Made by a program: the position numbers and the translations under genes. From an uncultured Saprospiraceae bacterium (lineage in GTDB: Bacteria > Bacteroidota > Bacteroidia > Chitinophagales > Saprospiraceae): DNA of 64,000 bases. The stretch's first letter is position 1. Every line of letters begins with the position of its first letter. The stretch lies in the NCBI GenBank assembly GCA_937139495.1, contig CAKZQC010000020.1:1-64000 (forward strand), in the 5' to 3' direction. Below the pieces are notes generated by a model. It saw nothing but the letters and a program-made list of their open reading frames with translations, was not told the origin of the DNA and ran no database searches. Positions 43,143-51,892 of this stretch are shown one piece after another.

Positions 43143-43244
43143 AGTATAAATGATTTATTTTTAGTTGAAATTAGTTTTAAAAAGGGGAAGTGTTTGGTAA
43201 GACTTCCACAAAACAAAAATTAAGTTTTTTGACTTGTTGTTATA

Positions 43245-43252
43245 CAAATATA
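43245..43252 (-). promoter_or_regulatory. Candidate promoter for the tandem DUF1573 genes
   Basis: On the minus strand TATATTTG matches TAnnTTTG, with TTG 21 bases upstream (43274-43276), a good -33/-7 spacing. Leader of about 97 bases. Confidence 0.5.
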
Positions 43253-43453
43253 GACAAAAAAATAGTAGATATGCAAGGCTTAGTAGTTTTTTTAACTAAA
43301 GCTTTAGTTTTGATTCTTTTTCTATCCAAACAAGCCTTTGTTAGTAGCCTTATTTTCAACAGCTGTGCCAAAGTCATATTAATAGAACATTATTTTTGAA
43401 ACGCTCGCACTACAAAAGACTCCAAAAATTGGTTAGTGTCTGAAAAAATAGTA

Positions 43454-43461
43454 TATTTTTG
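43454..43461 (+). promoter_or_regulatory. Candidate promoter for the E1 dehydrogenase
   Basis: TATTTTTG matches TAnnTTTG, with TTG at 43429-43431, 22 bases upstream. The leader would be about 120 bases. Together with the divergent box at 43245 this accounts for the 443-base gap 43143-43585, in which no gene is seen. Confidence 0.5.
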
Positions 43462-43585
43462 CGTTTAACTTCAACAAACGATTTGAGTATTTTGTTACAA
43501 TGAATCGAGATTTTTGCCCCAATACCAATATAGCATTGCCCGAAAGGGTGCCTACATAATAGAAATAGAAAAAAGCAACATAATT

Positions 43586-46009
43586 ATGAGTAGAACGAAA
43601 ACCAACTCCAAAGCGGCTGCCCCGACTTATAGCAATGAATTTAGAAAACAAGCCTTAGAAGATTACAGAACAGCTTGTGTTAGTAGAGATGTTAGTTTGA
43701 TGGGACGTAAGGAAGTATTGACTGGAAAAGCCAAGTTTGGTATATTTGGAGCAGGTAAAGAGATTGCTCAAGTAGCCATGGCGCGTGCTTTTCAGAAAGG
43801 GGATTTTCGTTCGGGTTATTACCGAGATCAAACCTTTATGTTAGCGTCTGAATTGGCAACTGTCGAGCAACTGTACGCTCAACTGTATGCCCATGCCGAT
43901 CCAGAATTAGAGCCATTTTCGGCAGGTCGTCAAATGAATTCGCATTTTTCTACGCCACTGATAGATAAACAAGGCAATTGGCTGAACCATACCGCTACCA
44001 AAAACGTAACGGCTGATATTTCGCCCACAGGCGGACAAATGGCTAGAGCCTTGGGTATTGCCTTAGCTTCTAAGCAATATCGTGCTTCAGAACAGTTATC
44101 GAACACCACTGATTTTTCTGACAAAGGAAATGAAGTATCATTTGTGACGATTGGCGATGCGAGTACTTCCGAAGGTGTGTTTTGGGAAACCATGAACGCA
44201 GCTGCAGTCATGCAAGTGCCGTTAGCGGTATTCGTTTGGGACGATGGCTACGGCATTTCGGTGCCACGAGAATACCAAACAACTAAAGGTAGTATTTCGG
44301 AAGCCTTGGCAGGTTTTCAGGCGAATGAAGCAGGCGAAAAAGGCTTTGATATTTACAAAATAAAAGGTTGGGATTATGCCCAACTCAGAGCGACCATAGA
44401 TAATGGTATTGCCAAAACAAGAGAAACGCACCGCCCGTGTCTGTTTCATGTAGAGGAGTGTACGCAACCGCAAGGACACTCTACGTCAGGTTCGCACGAA
44501 CGCTACAAAGACGAAGCTCGTCTAGCGTTTGAGAAGGAGCAAGATGGCTTGCGCCAAATGAAACTGTGGCTGACTGCTGCCGAAATAGCCACCGCTGAGG
44601 AGCTAGACGCAATAGCCAAAGAAGTCAAAAAAGAAGTGCGAGCAAGCATCAAGCAAGCTTGGGCGAACTTCCGTACGCCTATCGACAAAGAATTGGCAAC
44701 CGCCAAAGATTTATTTGGTCGATTATTGGCGGAAAGCAACAACAAAAAAGCCGTAGAAAAATACCAACAGAAACTAGAACGTGCGATGGACGCTACCGTC
44801 AAAGATATCGTCATGTTGGGTAGAAATATATTGCGCGTGACGCGCAACGAAAAAAATGCCACTCGTACAGAGCTACAAAATTGGGTCAACGAATTGACGG
44901 AACAATATAAATATTTGTACCACTCGCACTTGTACAGCGAAACGCCTAATGCGGCTCACAAAGTAACCGCTCTAGCGGCGGAATATGACGACAAAGCACC
45001 GCTCAAAAACGGTTTTGATATTCTCAATGCTTGTTTTGATTATCACTTGGAGCAGAACCCTACGGTTTTTGCCTTTGGCGAAGATGTCGGACAAATTGGC
45101 GATGTGAATCAAGCGTTTGCAGGAATGCAAGACAAACATGGCGAAAAGCGAGTCTTTGATACTGGAATCCGTGAGTGGACGATTATGGGGCAGGCGATCG
45201 GTATGTCGATGCGTGGACTTCGTCCAATTGCCGAAATTCAGTACCTCGATTATTTGATCTATGCCTTGTCGGCTCTCTCGGACGACTTGGCAACGCTGCG
45301 TTATCGCTCCAATGCGACACAGGCGGCTCCTGCTATTATTCGTACCCGTGGTCACCGCCTAGAAGGCATTTGGCACTCAGGTTCGCCTATCGGCATGATT
45401 CTCAATAGCTTGAAGGGGATTTGTGTACTCGTGCCTCGCAATATGACACAAGCCGCAGGCTTCTACAATACGCTGTTGCAGTCCGATGATCCTGCTTTGG
45501 TGATTGAGTGCCTCAATGGCTACCGCCTCAAAGAAAAACTGCCCAATAATGTAGGCGAATTTAGAGTGCCGTTGGGTGTTCCTGAGGTGTTACAAGAGGG
45601 CAGCGATGTGACATTGGTCACGTATGGTTCTTGTGTTCGCATAGCGGAAGAGGCACTAACGATACTAGCGGAAGAGGGCATTTCGGTGGAGTTGATTGAT
45701 GTGCAATCGCTCATGCCGTTTGACACGAATAAAATGATAGCGGATTCGCTCCAAAAAACAAATCGCCTAGTGGTATTAGACGAAGATTTTGGTGGTGGTG
45801 CTACGGCATATTTGCTCCAAAAAATACTGGTCGAACAAAAAGGGTATTTCTACCTCGATTCGGAGCCGCTTACGATTAGTGCCGCTGATGTGCCGCCTGC
45901 TTATGGCTCTGATGCGGATTACTTCATCAAGCCAAGTGTGGAAGATGTGGTAGAGCAGATTTATGGCTTGATGAATGAGGCGAATCCTGAGGGGTTTGGT
46001 GAGATTTAG
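43586..46009 (+). CDS. Fused alpha-ketoacid dehydrogenase E1 alpha/beta (thiamine-dependent)
   Basis: An 807-residue fusion. The alpha half (about 1-330) has the thiamine diphosphate site with FVTIGDASTSEGVFWETMNAAAVMQVPLAVFVWDDGYGIS, FSAGRQMNSHFSTP and HVEECTQPQGHSTSGSHERY. The beta half (about 465-805) has FAFGEDVGQIGDVNQAFAGMQDKHGEKRVFDTGIREWTIMGQAIGMSMRGLRPIAEIQYLDYLIYA and later SLMPFDTNKM. It resembles branched-chain (2-oxoisovalerate) or pyruvate E1, and Bacteroidota often fuse the two chains. It decarboxylates the 2-oxo acid and passes the acyl group to an E2 lipoyl domain; E2 and E3 are not in the window. The ATG at 43586 is chosen because earlier codons lie in the leader. Confidence 0.9.
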   Translation: MSRTKTNSKAAAPTYSNEFRKQALEDYRTACVSRDVSLMGRKEVLTGKAKFGIFGAGKEIAQVAMARAFQKGDFRSGYYRDQTFMLASELATVEQLYAQLYAHADPELEPFSAGRQMNSHFSTPLIDKQGNWLNHTATKNVTADISPTGGQMARALGIALASKQYRASEQLSNTTDFSDKGNEVSFVTIGDASTSEGVFWETMNAAAVMQVPLAVFVWDDGYGISVPREYQTTKGSISEALAGFQANEAGEKGFDIYKIKGWDYAQLRATIDNGIAKTRETHRPCLFHVEECTQPQGHSTSGSHERYKDEARLAFEKEQDGLRQMKLWLTAAEIATAEELDAIAKEVKKEVRASIKQAWANFRTPIDKELATAKDLFGRLLAESNNKKAVEKYQQKLERAMDATVKDIVMLGRNILRVTRNEKNATRTELQNWVNELTEQYKYLYHSHLYSETPNAAHKVTALAAEYDDKAPLKNGFDILNACFDYHLEQNPTVFAFGEDVGQIGDVNQAFAGMQDKHGEKRVFDTGIREWTIMGQAIGMSMRGLRPIAEIQYLDYLIYALSALSDDLATLRYRSNATQAAPAIIRTRGHRLEGIWHSGSPIGMILNSLKGICVLVPRNMTQAAGFYNTLLQSDDPALVIECLNGYRLKEKLPNNVGEFRVPLGVPEVLQEGSDVTLVTYGSCVRIAEEALTILAEEGISVELIDVQSLMPFDTNKMIADSLQKTNRLVVLDEDFGGGATAYLLQKILVEQKGYFYLDSEPLTISAADVPPAYGSDADYFIKPSVEDVVEQIYGLMNEANPEGFGEI

Positions 46010-46065
46010 GCACTAATTTTAGGAGTTGGAATCAGGGCAGATTGCCTACCAAAAAATAGAAGGAC

Positions 46066-46575
46066 ATGAAGGTTTGGAGTGTAAAGCGTTTTGTAGTTGG
46101 GGGCATTGTATGGCTCCTACTGTTAGTTGCAAGTTGTGATTTAGGCAATCCTGTAGTAGTAGAAAATACGAACGATTTTCCAGGTATCAATAGTTTAGAG
46201 CCATTTTTTGATGCCTTGCGTGACAAGGCGTTAAGTAATGATTTTATATTTGATGAATATTATTTGGATAGCAAAAAACTGAGAAGAGGTTCTACGGAAG
46301 CAGATTCTATGCTGTTGGATACTCGCCTCCAAAAACTTATGAATTTAAGGAGTGCTTTGTCAAACGGAAAAGGTAATCGTACTTCTTCTTGGAAGTATGC
46401 AGCAAAAGAGTACCCCGACTTAGTGCATAATTTACTCGAAAAGGACATTGACCTAGATAATGTCTTCGTTATTTCTATAACTGAAACAGCCGAGTTTTAT
46501 ATCAAAACGCAAGGCTCGAAAATACAATCGCTTACGCCTATGGTTAAGGGAGATGTTATTGTGGGTTGGTTGTAG
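46066..46575 (+). CDS. Lipoprotein of unknown function
   Basis: A 169-residue lipoprotein with lipobox LLVASC (Cys24). The mature part is helical at first (NSLEPFFDALRDKALSNDFIFDEYYLDSKKLRRGSTEADS) and then mixed, ending ITETAEFYIKTQGSKIQSLTPMVKGDVIVGWL. The family is not recognised. It lies 56 bases after the E1 gene and 54 before the AT-rich SMEK-like gene, at the edge of a region that looks accessory. Confidence 0.55.
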   Translation: MKVWSVKRFVVGGIVWLLLLVASCDLGNPVVVENTNDFPGINSLEPFFDALRDKALSNDFIFDEYYLDSKKLRRGSTEADSMLLDTRLQKLMNLRSALSNGKGNRTSSWKYAAKEYPDLVHNLLEKDIDLDNVFVISITETAEFYIKTQGSKIQSLTPMVKGDVIVGWL

Positions 46576-46629
46576 AGAGGCTGCTAATAGCTCATTTTAT
46601 GGGGAGATGAATGTATAAAAGGATAAGAG

Positions 46630-47736
46630 ATGAATCAACAATACGTATTACAAGAAGTCAGTAAGTATTTATCTCGCTTTAAAGAACAAGTGAAAATTCA
46701 GAACAAGAATTCAGAGTTCAGTATAAATATTCATGCAGAAAATGTTCTAATCGACATCTTCAATGTCATATATGATGTTGATTTAGTTAATTTGAATTAT
46801 CAGGAGGGTAAAAACTATGATAGTATTGATCTTGGAGATAGGTCTGGAAAAATAGCTATTCAAGTTACTTCTACAAAGAAGATAGGGAAAATAAAAGACA
46901 CTTTATTGAAGTATAAAAAAAATAAGCATTATGAAAACTATGAAGAGGTATATATTTTTATTCTAGTTGGCAGGCAGGAAAAATATTCAACTAAAAGTCT
47001 TGATAAAATAATTGAAAATAAATTTACTTTTGATCAAGCTATTCACATTGTTGACTTTCCTATTTTATACACTAAACTGAATGAGATAAATAATTTTGAA
47101 AAAACTCTGAAAGTTTTGAATTTACTTAAGGAGCAATTTTCAGATTTTAGAGTAGATAAACCAGTAGAAATTAAACCTTCGGATTTTTTTATAAAGGGAG
47201 CAAGTGGCATAGAGATCTCTTGTAAACAAGCAGAGAGAGGAAGCGAATATTTACTTTGTTTTCCAGTTGATATTATTGCACCTAAAAAAATAACAGTACG
47301 TTTCGAACAGGTAGGTTTAGCTTTTAGAGTGGTTTTTGAGGAGAATGTTACAGTACAACTACCAGTAAGTTTTGATATAGGTTTAGAATCAGGTGATGGG
47401 GAATATTTTTTTCCTAAGAATACCAATGAATATTTTATTGGACAATATGATTTTGATGATGATGGGATCGATGAAATTATTATAGCAGTTAAAGATGAAG
47501 TTCTATCAGACAATGCTATTCAGGTAAACGTATTCAAATATTATCCACCTGCTAGACAAGAACATGTTTATAGAAAGGAGAATTGGGAATTAATGGGGAA
47601 TTTTTTAGGTGGATTAATGTTTCCATGTGAAGCTAAAATAACTGATAATTCAGTAAGAATGGATAGAAATCACAGAGGGTTTTATTATGAATGGACATGT
47701 GTAAAGGGTAGATTTATCAATACAGGTGATTATTAA
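46630..47736 (+). CDS. SMEK-domain-like protein with FG-GAP-type calcium loop
   Basis: A 368-residue cytoplasmic protein. Residues 1-170 resemble the SMEK domain found in accessory genes: the helix LQEVSKYLSRFKEQVKIQ, then YDSIDLGDRSGKIAIQVTST, whose spaced acidic residues (D64, D67) and QVT (78-80) recall a restriction-endonuclease-like core. Residues 185-368 are all beta. A loop with D274, D276, D278, G279 and D281 matches the FG-GAP D-x-D-x-D-G calcium motif. The gene is visibly richer in A and T than its neighbours, with codon use to match, which suggests recent acquisition. A sensor or nuclease role in defence is an inference. Confidence 0.6.
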   Translation: MNQQYVLQEVSKYLSRFKEQVKIQNKNSEFSINIHAENVLIDIFNVIYDVDLVNLNYQEGKNYDSIDLGDRSGKIAIQVTSTKKIGKIKDTLLKYKKNKHYENYEEVYIFILVGRQEKYSTKSLDKIIENKFTFDQAIHIVDFPILYTKLNEINNFEKTLKVLNLLKEQFSDFRVDKPVEIKPSDFFIKGASGIEISCKQAERGSEYLLCFPVDIIAPKKITVRFEQVGLAFRVVFEENVTVQLPVSFDIGLESGDGEYFFPKNTNEYFIGQYDFDDDGIDEIIIAVKDEVLSDNAIQVNVFKYYPPARQEHVYRKENWELMGNFLGGLMFPCEAKITDNSVRMDRNHRGFYYEWTCVKGRFINTGDY

Positions 47737-47773
47737 ATAAATTAGTACATTATCCTCGATAATTAGTACTTAA

Positions 47774-48379
47774 ATCACCAATCACCAATCACCAATAACC
47801 CAATTCTTCCAAGACCACCCACAATACGCCAATCCAGTAGCGAGAAACAAGAAAATATACGAAAATTGGGAAAACTGTACCTTAGATAGTGAATCCGCTT
47901 TTGAAGGCGTACACAATGGATTTAGGGTAGAGGTGAAGTTTAGTTTTTGGTCGGAAGGGAATACCACTAATATAGTAACCGTCCGACAATTACAGTCCGC
48001 AGAAGGCAGCCTAATCCCTCGACTCGCCCCAATTACGACCTTTACGTATGTCACTCAAAAAGTAACTGGAAATTTGCCTACCATCAAGATCGTACCCAAT
48101 AACTTGGGATCGCAATTGAGTGCCGTTTTTGATTTTAAGAATGAAAAGATAAGTCATCGTTTTTATCATTACCTCATTCGTTCAAACGATGCGACAGCCT
48201 GCAAAAAGCTATTAAGTAATCCTTTTTTAGCAGCGGTTTTGAAGAACAAAGAATTAGTCAAATTTCGTTCGTATAAAAATAAAACAAGGCTAGTATTCAA
48301 GAAAGTATTTGAAGAGAAGCAAGACATACAAGATTTGCTACTTTTTCTGAAAACTATTGATCGTGTTGTGCTGTATTAG
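47774..48379 (+). pseudogene. 5'-truncated reading frame of unknown family
   Basis: The frame is open from just after a TAA at 47771 to a stop at 48379. From about 47804 it reads like protein (FFQDHPQYANPVARNKKIYE, NWENCTLDSESAFEGVHNGF) straight into the part that begins at a GTG at 47933 (MKFSFWSEGNTTNIVTVRQL). No ATG precedes this coding-like stretch, so the gene appears to have lost its start. The break coincides with three tandem TCACCAA units and the end of the foreign-looking SMEK gene. A shorter product from GTG 47933 (148 residues) remains possible. The family is not recognised; its last part is a charged helix KVFEEKQDIQDLLLFLKTID. Confidence 0.5.
47775..47795 (+). repeat. Triple 7-bp tandem repeat at the truncation point
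   Basis: TCACCAA occurs three times in a row at 47775-47795, at the boundary between the SMEK-like gene and the truncated frame. Confidence 0.9.
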
Positions 48380-48416
48380 AGTCATCTAATAACCAAACCA
48401 GAACAACAACTAAACA

Positions 48417-48818
48417 ATGGCTATCCAACACAGCACCTTAGCAAAAGGCTTTGCCTTTGCAGGAATATCAAATATGTCCGTATTGATTTTCTCTAGATTT
48501 TTTACGAATCCTGTCATTGCACAGTACGATCCTGTCGTCATGTCCAACTTTGGGTTGATGATGATTATGGTTTGGGGCTTGGCGTATATGGCTATTGCCA
48601 AGGATTTTCAGCAGGTCAGGTGGTTGGTAGGGGTTTTTGCGATAGAAAAGTTGATTTATGGGAGTGTTTGGATCAATTGGCTACTGAATAATAAGCTCTC
48701 TGAAGTGTATGAAGCGGATATGATGGCTGGCATGTTTTACTCTATTTATGGGGTCAATGACTGGACATTTTTTGTCTTCTTTTTGAGTGTATTTGTGTAT
48801 TTAAGGAAATCAAAATAG
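48417..48818 (+). CDS. Four-helix membrane protein of unknown function
   Basis: A 133-residue protein with four hydrophobic stretches (about 9-31, 41-60, 66-90 and 108-129). The first part, LAKGFAFAGISNMSVLIFSRFF, and the C-terminal VNDWTFFVFFLSVFVYLRKSK are characteristic of a small conserved family I cannot name. It is directly followed, with no gap, by the next gene, so the two are translated together. Confidence 0.6.
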   Translation: MAIQHSTLAKGFAFAGISNMSVLIFSRFFTNPVIAQYDPVVMSNFGLMMIMVWGLAYMAIAKDFQQVRWLVGVFAIEKLIYGSVWINWLLNNKLSEVYEADMMAGMFYSIYGVNDWTFFVFFLSVFVYLRKSK

Positions 48819-49235
48819 ATGGAAGAAACATTAAAAATTATTGAAAAATGTCGTGTATTTGCTCAGCAAGCTGACGCGTTAGAAGCCAAAGCATTTGAGG
48901 ATATTCCTTATAGAGATGCTCACTTTGTAGATGATTTCAATAAGCTGTTTGAGCAATATGCGTACGGCAAACAAAACCGAACGATATCGGGTCTGAATTT
49001 CAGACAACCTGCCCGTTACGACCATATCAATACTTGCGATAAGGAGGTAATTGAACAAGTGTCAAAGACACGTTATTACGTGACATTTGAAGGTAAACCT
49101 CAATGGAAAACAATACGTTTTGTCTTGGACAAAAGACAAGGCGAATGGAAATTGATACGCTCCGAAAATTATCTTGGTATTGCCAATCATGGCAAAGATA
49201 GAGGCAAGGAAGTTTGGACCAAAAACAAACTCTAG
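48819..49235 (+). CDS. Small soluble protein, possibly NTF2-like fold
   Basis: A 138-residue protein whose ATG follows the previous stop codon without a gap. It has an N-terminal helix (LKIIEKCRVFAQQADALE), then a beta-sheet half with TRYYVTFEGKPQWKTIRFVLDKRQGEWKLIRSEN, a pattern seen in NTF2-fold proteins, including polymorphic-toxin immunity proteins. No toxin gene with the usual features is adjacent, so an immunity role is not claimed. It ends 17 bases before the convergent caspase gene. Confidence 0.5.
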   Translation: MEETLKIIEKCRVFAQQADALEAKAFEDIPYRDAHFVDDFNKLFEQYAYGKQNRTISGLNFRQPARYDHINTCDKEVIEQVSKTRYYVTFEGKPQWKTIRFVLDKRQGEWKLIRSENYLGIANHGKDRGKEVWTKNKL

Positions 49236-49252
49236 AACGCTCCCCAATTACC

Positions 49253-51889
49253 TTATTCCACCACAATAGGAAACAAAAAGCTACCCCAAAGTCCCGCTTT
49301 GGTCTTGGTAGGAGGCAATTGTACTTGATAACCTCTAGTAGAGCCGTCGGTGGTCGCTACTTCTAGCACCTTGGCAGGTGGCGGAAGCGGTGCTTGGAGC
49401 AGGCTCGATACATCGAAACGCTCAAAACCAACCAATACTTTGACGTAATAAATAGCATCAGGTAGCAGCGCTCTGTTTTGCTGCATTTGTAGCGGTTTGT
49501 CGAGTCGCAAATTATGGAGTTGAGCCACCGCTTGTGGCGGCAATAAATCACAACCCAAATCAGGTTGCAAGGGCAAAATTCCAAAATTTTCATCTAGCAA
49601 CAAGGTCGAATAATATAAGGGTTGCGAGCCTTGCGTATGTGTGATTTTCAAGTCAAATAGCAAGGCGGTTTGATTGGTAATATTAAAGAACAACGGTTTA
49701 TCTTCTGCGATGTCAATGGGGATAATTTCGCCACGCTCGTAGTCGTCAAACTCGTCGGCTTCATGCGTCCCAATCTGAATTTTTTGAGCGGCTGTTTTTT
49801 CTTTATTACTCCAAAAAGTAAAATCAAAAATCAATCGATGAGCTTTTAGAGCTTCTAGTTGTAGCGGATTATATAGATTTTTGACGGTTTCCCATTTTGT
49901 TATTTTTTGTAAGCTGCGCAATAAACCAAAGGCAGATTTTTTGCTCAAATCTTTGGTTTTAGCGAAGAGAGGCAAGGGCGAAAGTTCGTTTTCTATGATG
50001 GAGCGAACCTCCCAACCGTCGGCTTGTGTTTGTAGGCTAAAATCGGCTTTTTCTATGGGTTGCCAATTGACGAAAGCCGCAAAATAATTCGCTATTTCTG
50101 GGCTAGAATCTAGTAGCTCAGGAAAGATTTGTTGTAGAGCATTGTCGAGTGGCTTTGCTGCCACTTTTATAGGCTGTTGTTGTGCATCAAAAGCCGCTAG
50201 GAGCTTTGTCAAAATAGGCGTGCTGGCTTCTAGAGCGGTCAAGTCGAAGGCTTCAGGCATCGCAATGGGCTGAATACTGCCATCATGCCAAGTGGCTACA
50301 GAATTATCACTCAACCAAATGACACTTTCTATTCTGTAATCGTCGATAGCTACGGCGGAAGTCTTGCTAATGATCGTTTGGGGGGCATCTTTGTGATACA
50401 ATGCCAACCAATCTTGAGTTTGATCAACATAATAATCGGCTTGCTGCCAATCTGCTACCCATTGCAATTTGAGTTGCCCAAGTTGGCGTTCTTTGGTTCG
50501 ATTATTGGCATGAAAATGTTGCTCAAAAATAGCCGTAGCAGGACGCTTGTCAATGCCTACTTTGATACGCCACTTCCGCAAGTAAACCGCAGGAATGAGC
50601 ACCAAAAGTCGAGCAGCTTCGCTGGTAGCTGGTGCCGCCGCTTCAAAAGTAAGCTGGCTATAGGTAGCCGAAACCGCTGTAATACGGGCATTACTTTTGC
50701 CTTTGGGCGAATTGCCTTGATAAAAAACTTCCACGGGAATGTAAGGTAGTTTTTCGCTCAATGTTGGTAGCAAGGTCATTTCGCTAGTGGCAATATGCCA
50801 ACCTCTTTCGGAGTTGTACGCCAAAGAACTAAAGCCTTCCAAGGCGTTGTTGGTTACTGTATTTTTTTGTGTCAAATTTTTGCGTAGCAAGTCGCCCAAG
50901 AAAGGCTCGAATCGAGCTTGAAAATTACTGTCAGGCAGGTACAAACTAGGCGACTGTTCATACACGCCACCAATTTGCAAACGCACTCTATCAAACAAAT
51001 CTTGATAGCTGATATTGTTTTTATTGGCTGCTAGTACTGCCAGTAAATTATTGGTAAAAACGCCACCAGAAGGAGCGACTTCGTAGGCAAATTGATGTTT
51101 GGCGCAAGCCGCCAAATGAATATGCGAACTCAAAGGGAGTAGCTCATCAATCGGTATGGTGGGGTGTTGTAGATTATCCTGAATTTTATTTAGCAAAGCG
51201 GTATTAAATGCGGTGTATTTAGCTGCCAAGTCTTCGCTAGAAGTATTTAGCCACTCGTCTAGCATACTATCGGAATTGACAGGCGTAGTGAATCGAGCCA
51301 CGGGAGCTTCTTCGGTGGAGGTAGCTGTTGTATCTTGCTGAGCTAACAAGGAGTGTACTTCTTTTATTTTGTTGGTAACTTGTGCTACTTGCTCGGCTAG
51401 TCTAGACGCTCCCGTAGCATGACAAGAATCTTGCAGAAAGATTAATTTTGCTCCATTGACGGTGCTAATTTGATGGAACAAATGACGGAGTTCTTTGTCC
51501 AAAATAGGAGGAACAGTACTTTCTGGCGAAAGTTCGGTATCACTAGGTACAAGTACTTGAAACTTGTTGTCTGTTTCTTCAAAGTAGGCAGGAGCTTTTT
51601 GGGTAGAACCATGTCCAGCATAAAACAAAATAGCATAATCGCCCTCTTTAGCTTGACCCAAATGTTGTTGAATAGAGCTAATGATATGCTGTCGAGTTGG
51701 TAGCATATCGCTACCAGAAAGGAGTGCTAACGGATGGAAATTATAAGCGGTGGTATCTATATTTTTTTGCAAATAATCTTGCATGCGGCTAGCGTCTTGC
51801 ACGCAACCATTTAAGTTGCTAATAGGCGATTGGTATTGGTCAATACCAATAAAAAGAGCATAGCAATTGCGTAAAGTAGAAGTTGGCAT
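49253..51889 (-). CDS. Large caspase-family (C14) protein, last gene of the five-gene operon
   Basis: An 878-residue protein with no signal peptide. Residues about 8-250 are a caspase/metacaspase p20 domain: YALFIGIDQYQ, the catalytic His93 in YAGHGS and Cys156 in LQDSCHATG. Residues 260-350 still look like the peptidase domain (IHLAACAKHQFAYE with a later FTNNLLAVLAA), and the rest (about 360-878) is an unrecognised, mainly beta region. Such proteins are found as effectors in bacterial defence and cell-death systems. It starts 3 bases after the smallest HDSLAKKIY membrane protein and is the last gene of an operon with them and a Dna2-like enzyme. The substrate is unknown. Confidence 0.85.
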   Translation of the reverse strand: MPTSTLRNCYALFIGIDQYQSPISNLNGCVQDASRMQDYLQKNIDTTAYNFHPLALLSGSDMLPTRQHIISSIQQHLGQAKEGDYAILFYAGHGSTQKAPAYFEETDNKFQVLVPSDTELSPESTVPPILDKELRHLFHQISTVNGAKLIFLQDSCHATGASRLAEQVAQVTNKIKEVHSLLAQQDTTATSTEEAPVARFTTPVNSDSMLDEWLNTSSEDLAAKYTAFNTALLNKIQDNLQHPTIPIDELLPLSSHIHLAACAKHQFAYEVAPSGGVFTNNLLAVLAANKNNISYQDLFDRVRLQIGGVYEQSPSLYLPDSNFQARFEPFLGDLLRKNLTQKNTVTNNALEGFSSLAYNSERGWHIATSEMTLLPTLSEKLPYIPVEVFYQGNSPKGKSNARITAVSATYSQLTFEAAAPATSEAARLLVLIPAVYLRKWRIKVGIDKRPATAIFEQHFHANNRTKERQLGQLKLQWVADWQQADYYVDQTQDWLALYHKDAPQTIISKTSAVAIDDYRIESVIWLSDNSVATWHDGSIQPIAMPEAFDLTALEASTPILTKLLAAFDAQQQPIKVAAKPLDNALQQIFPELLDSSPEIANYFAAFVNWQPIEKADFSLQTQADGWEVRSIIENELSPLPLFAKTKDLSKKSAFGLLRSLQKITKWETVKNLYNPLQLEALKAHRLIFDFTFWSNKEKTAAQKIQIGTHEADEFDDYERGEIIPIDIAEDKPLFFNITNQTALLFDLKITHTQGSQPLYYSTLLLDENFGILPLQPDLGCDLLPPQAVAQLHNLRLDKPLQMQQNRALLPDAIYYVKVLVGFERFDVSSLLQAPLPPPAKVLEVATTDGSTRGYQVQLPPTKTKAGLWGSFLFPIVVE

Positions 51890-51892
51890 TGT

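Noticed and set aside
43514..43585. Start of the E1 dehydrogenase at 43514
   Set aside because: The 24 extra residues are unlike E1 N-termini; the ATG at 43586 directly precedes the conserved region.
48417..49235. A toxin-immunity or toxin-antitoxin pair
   Set aside because: The first gene is a four-helix membrane protein without toxin motifs, and the NTF2-like fold of the second is uncertain.
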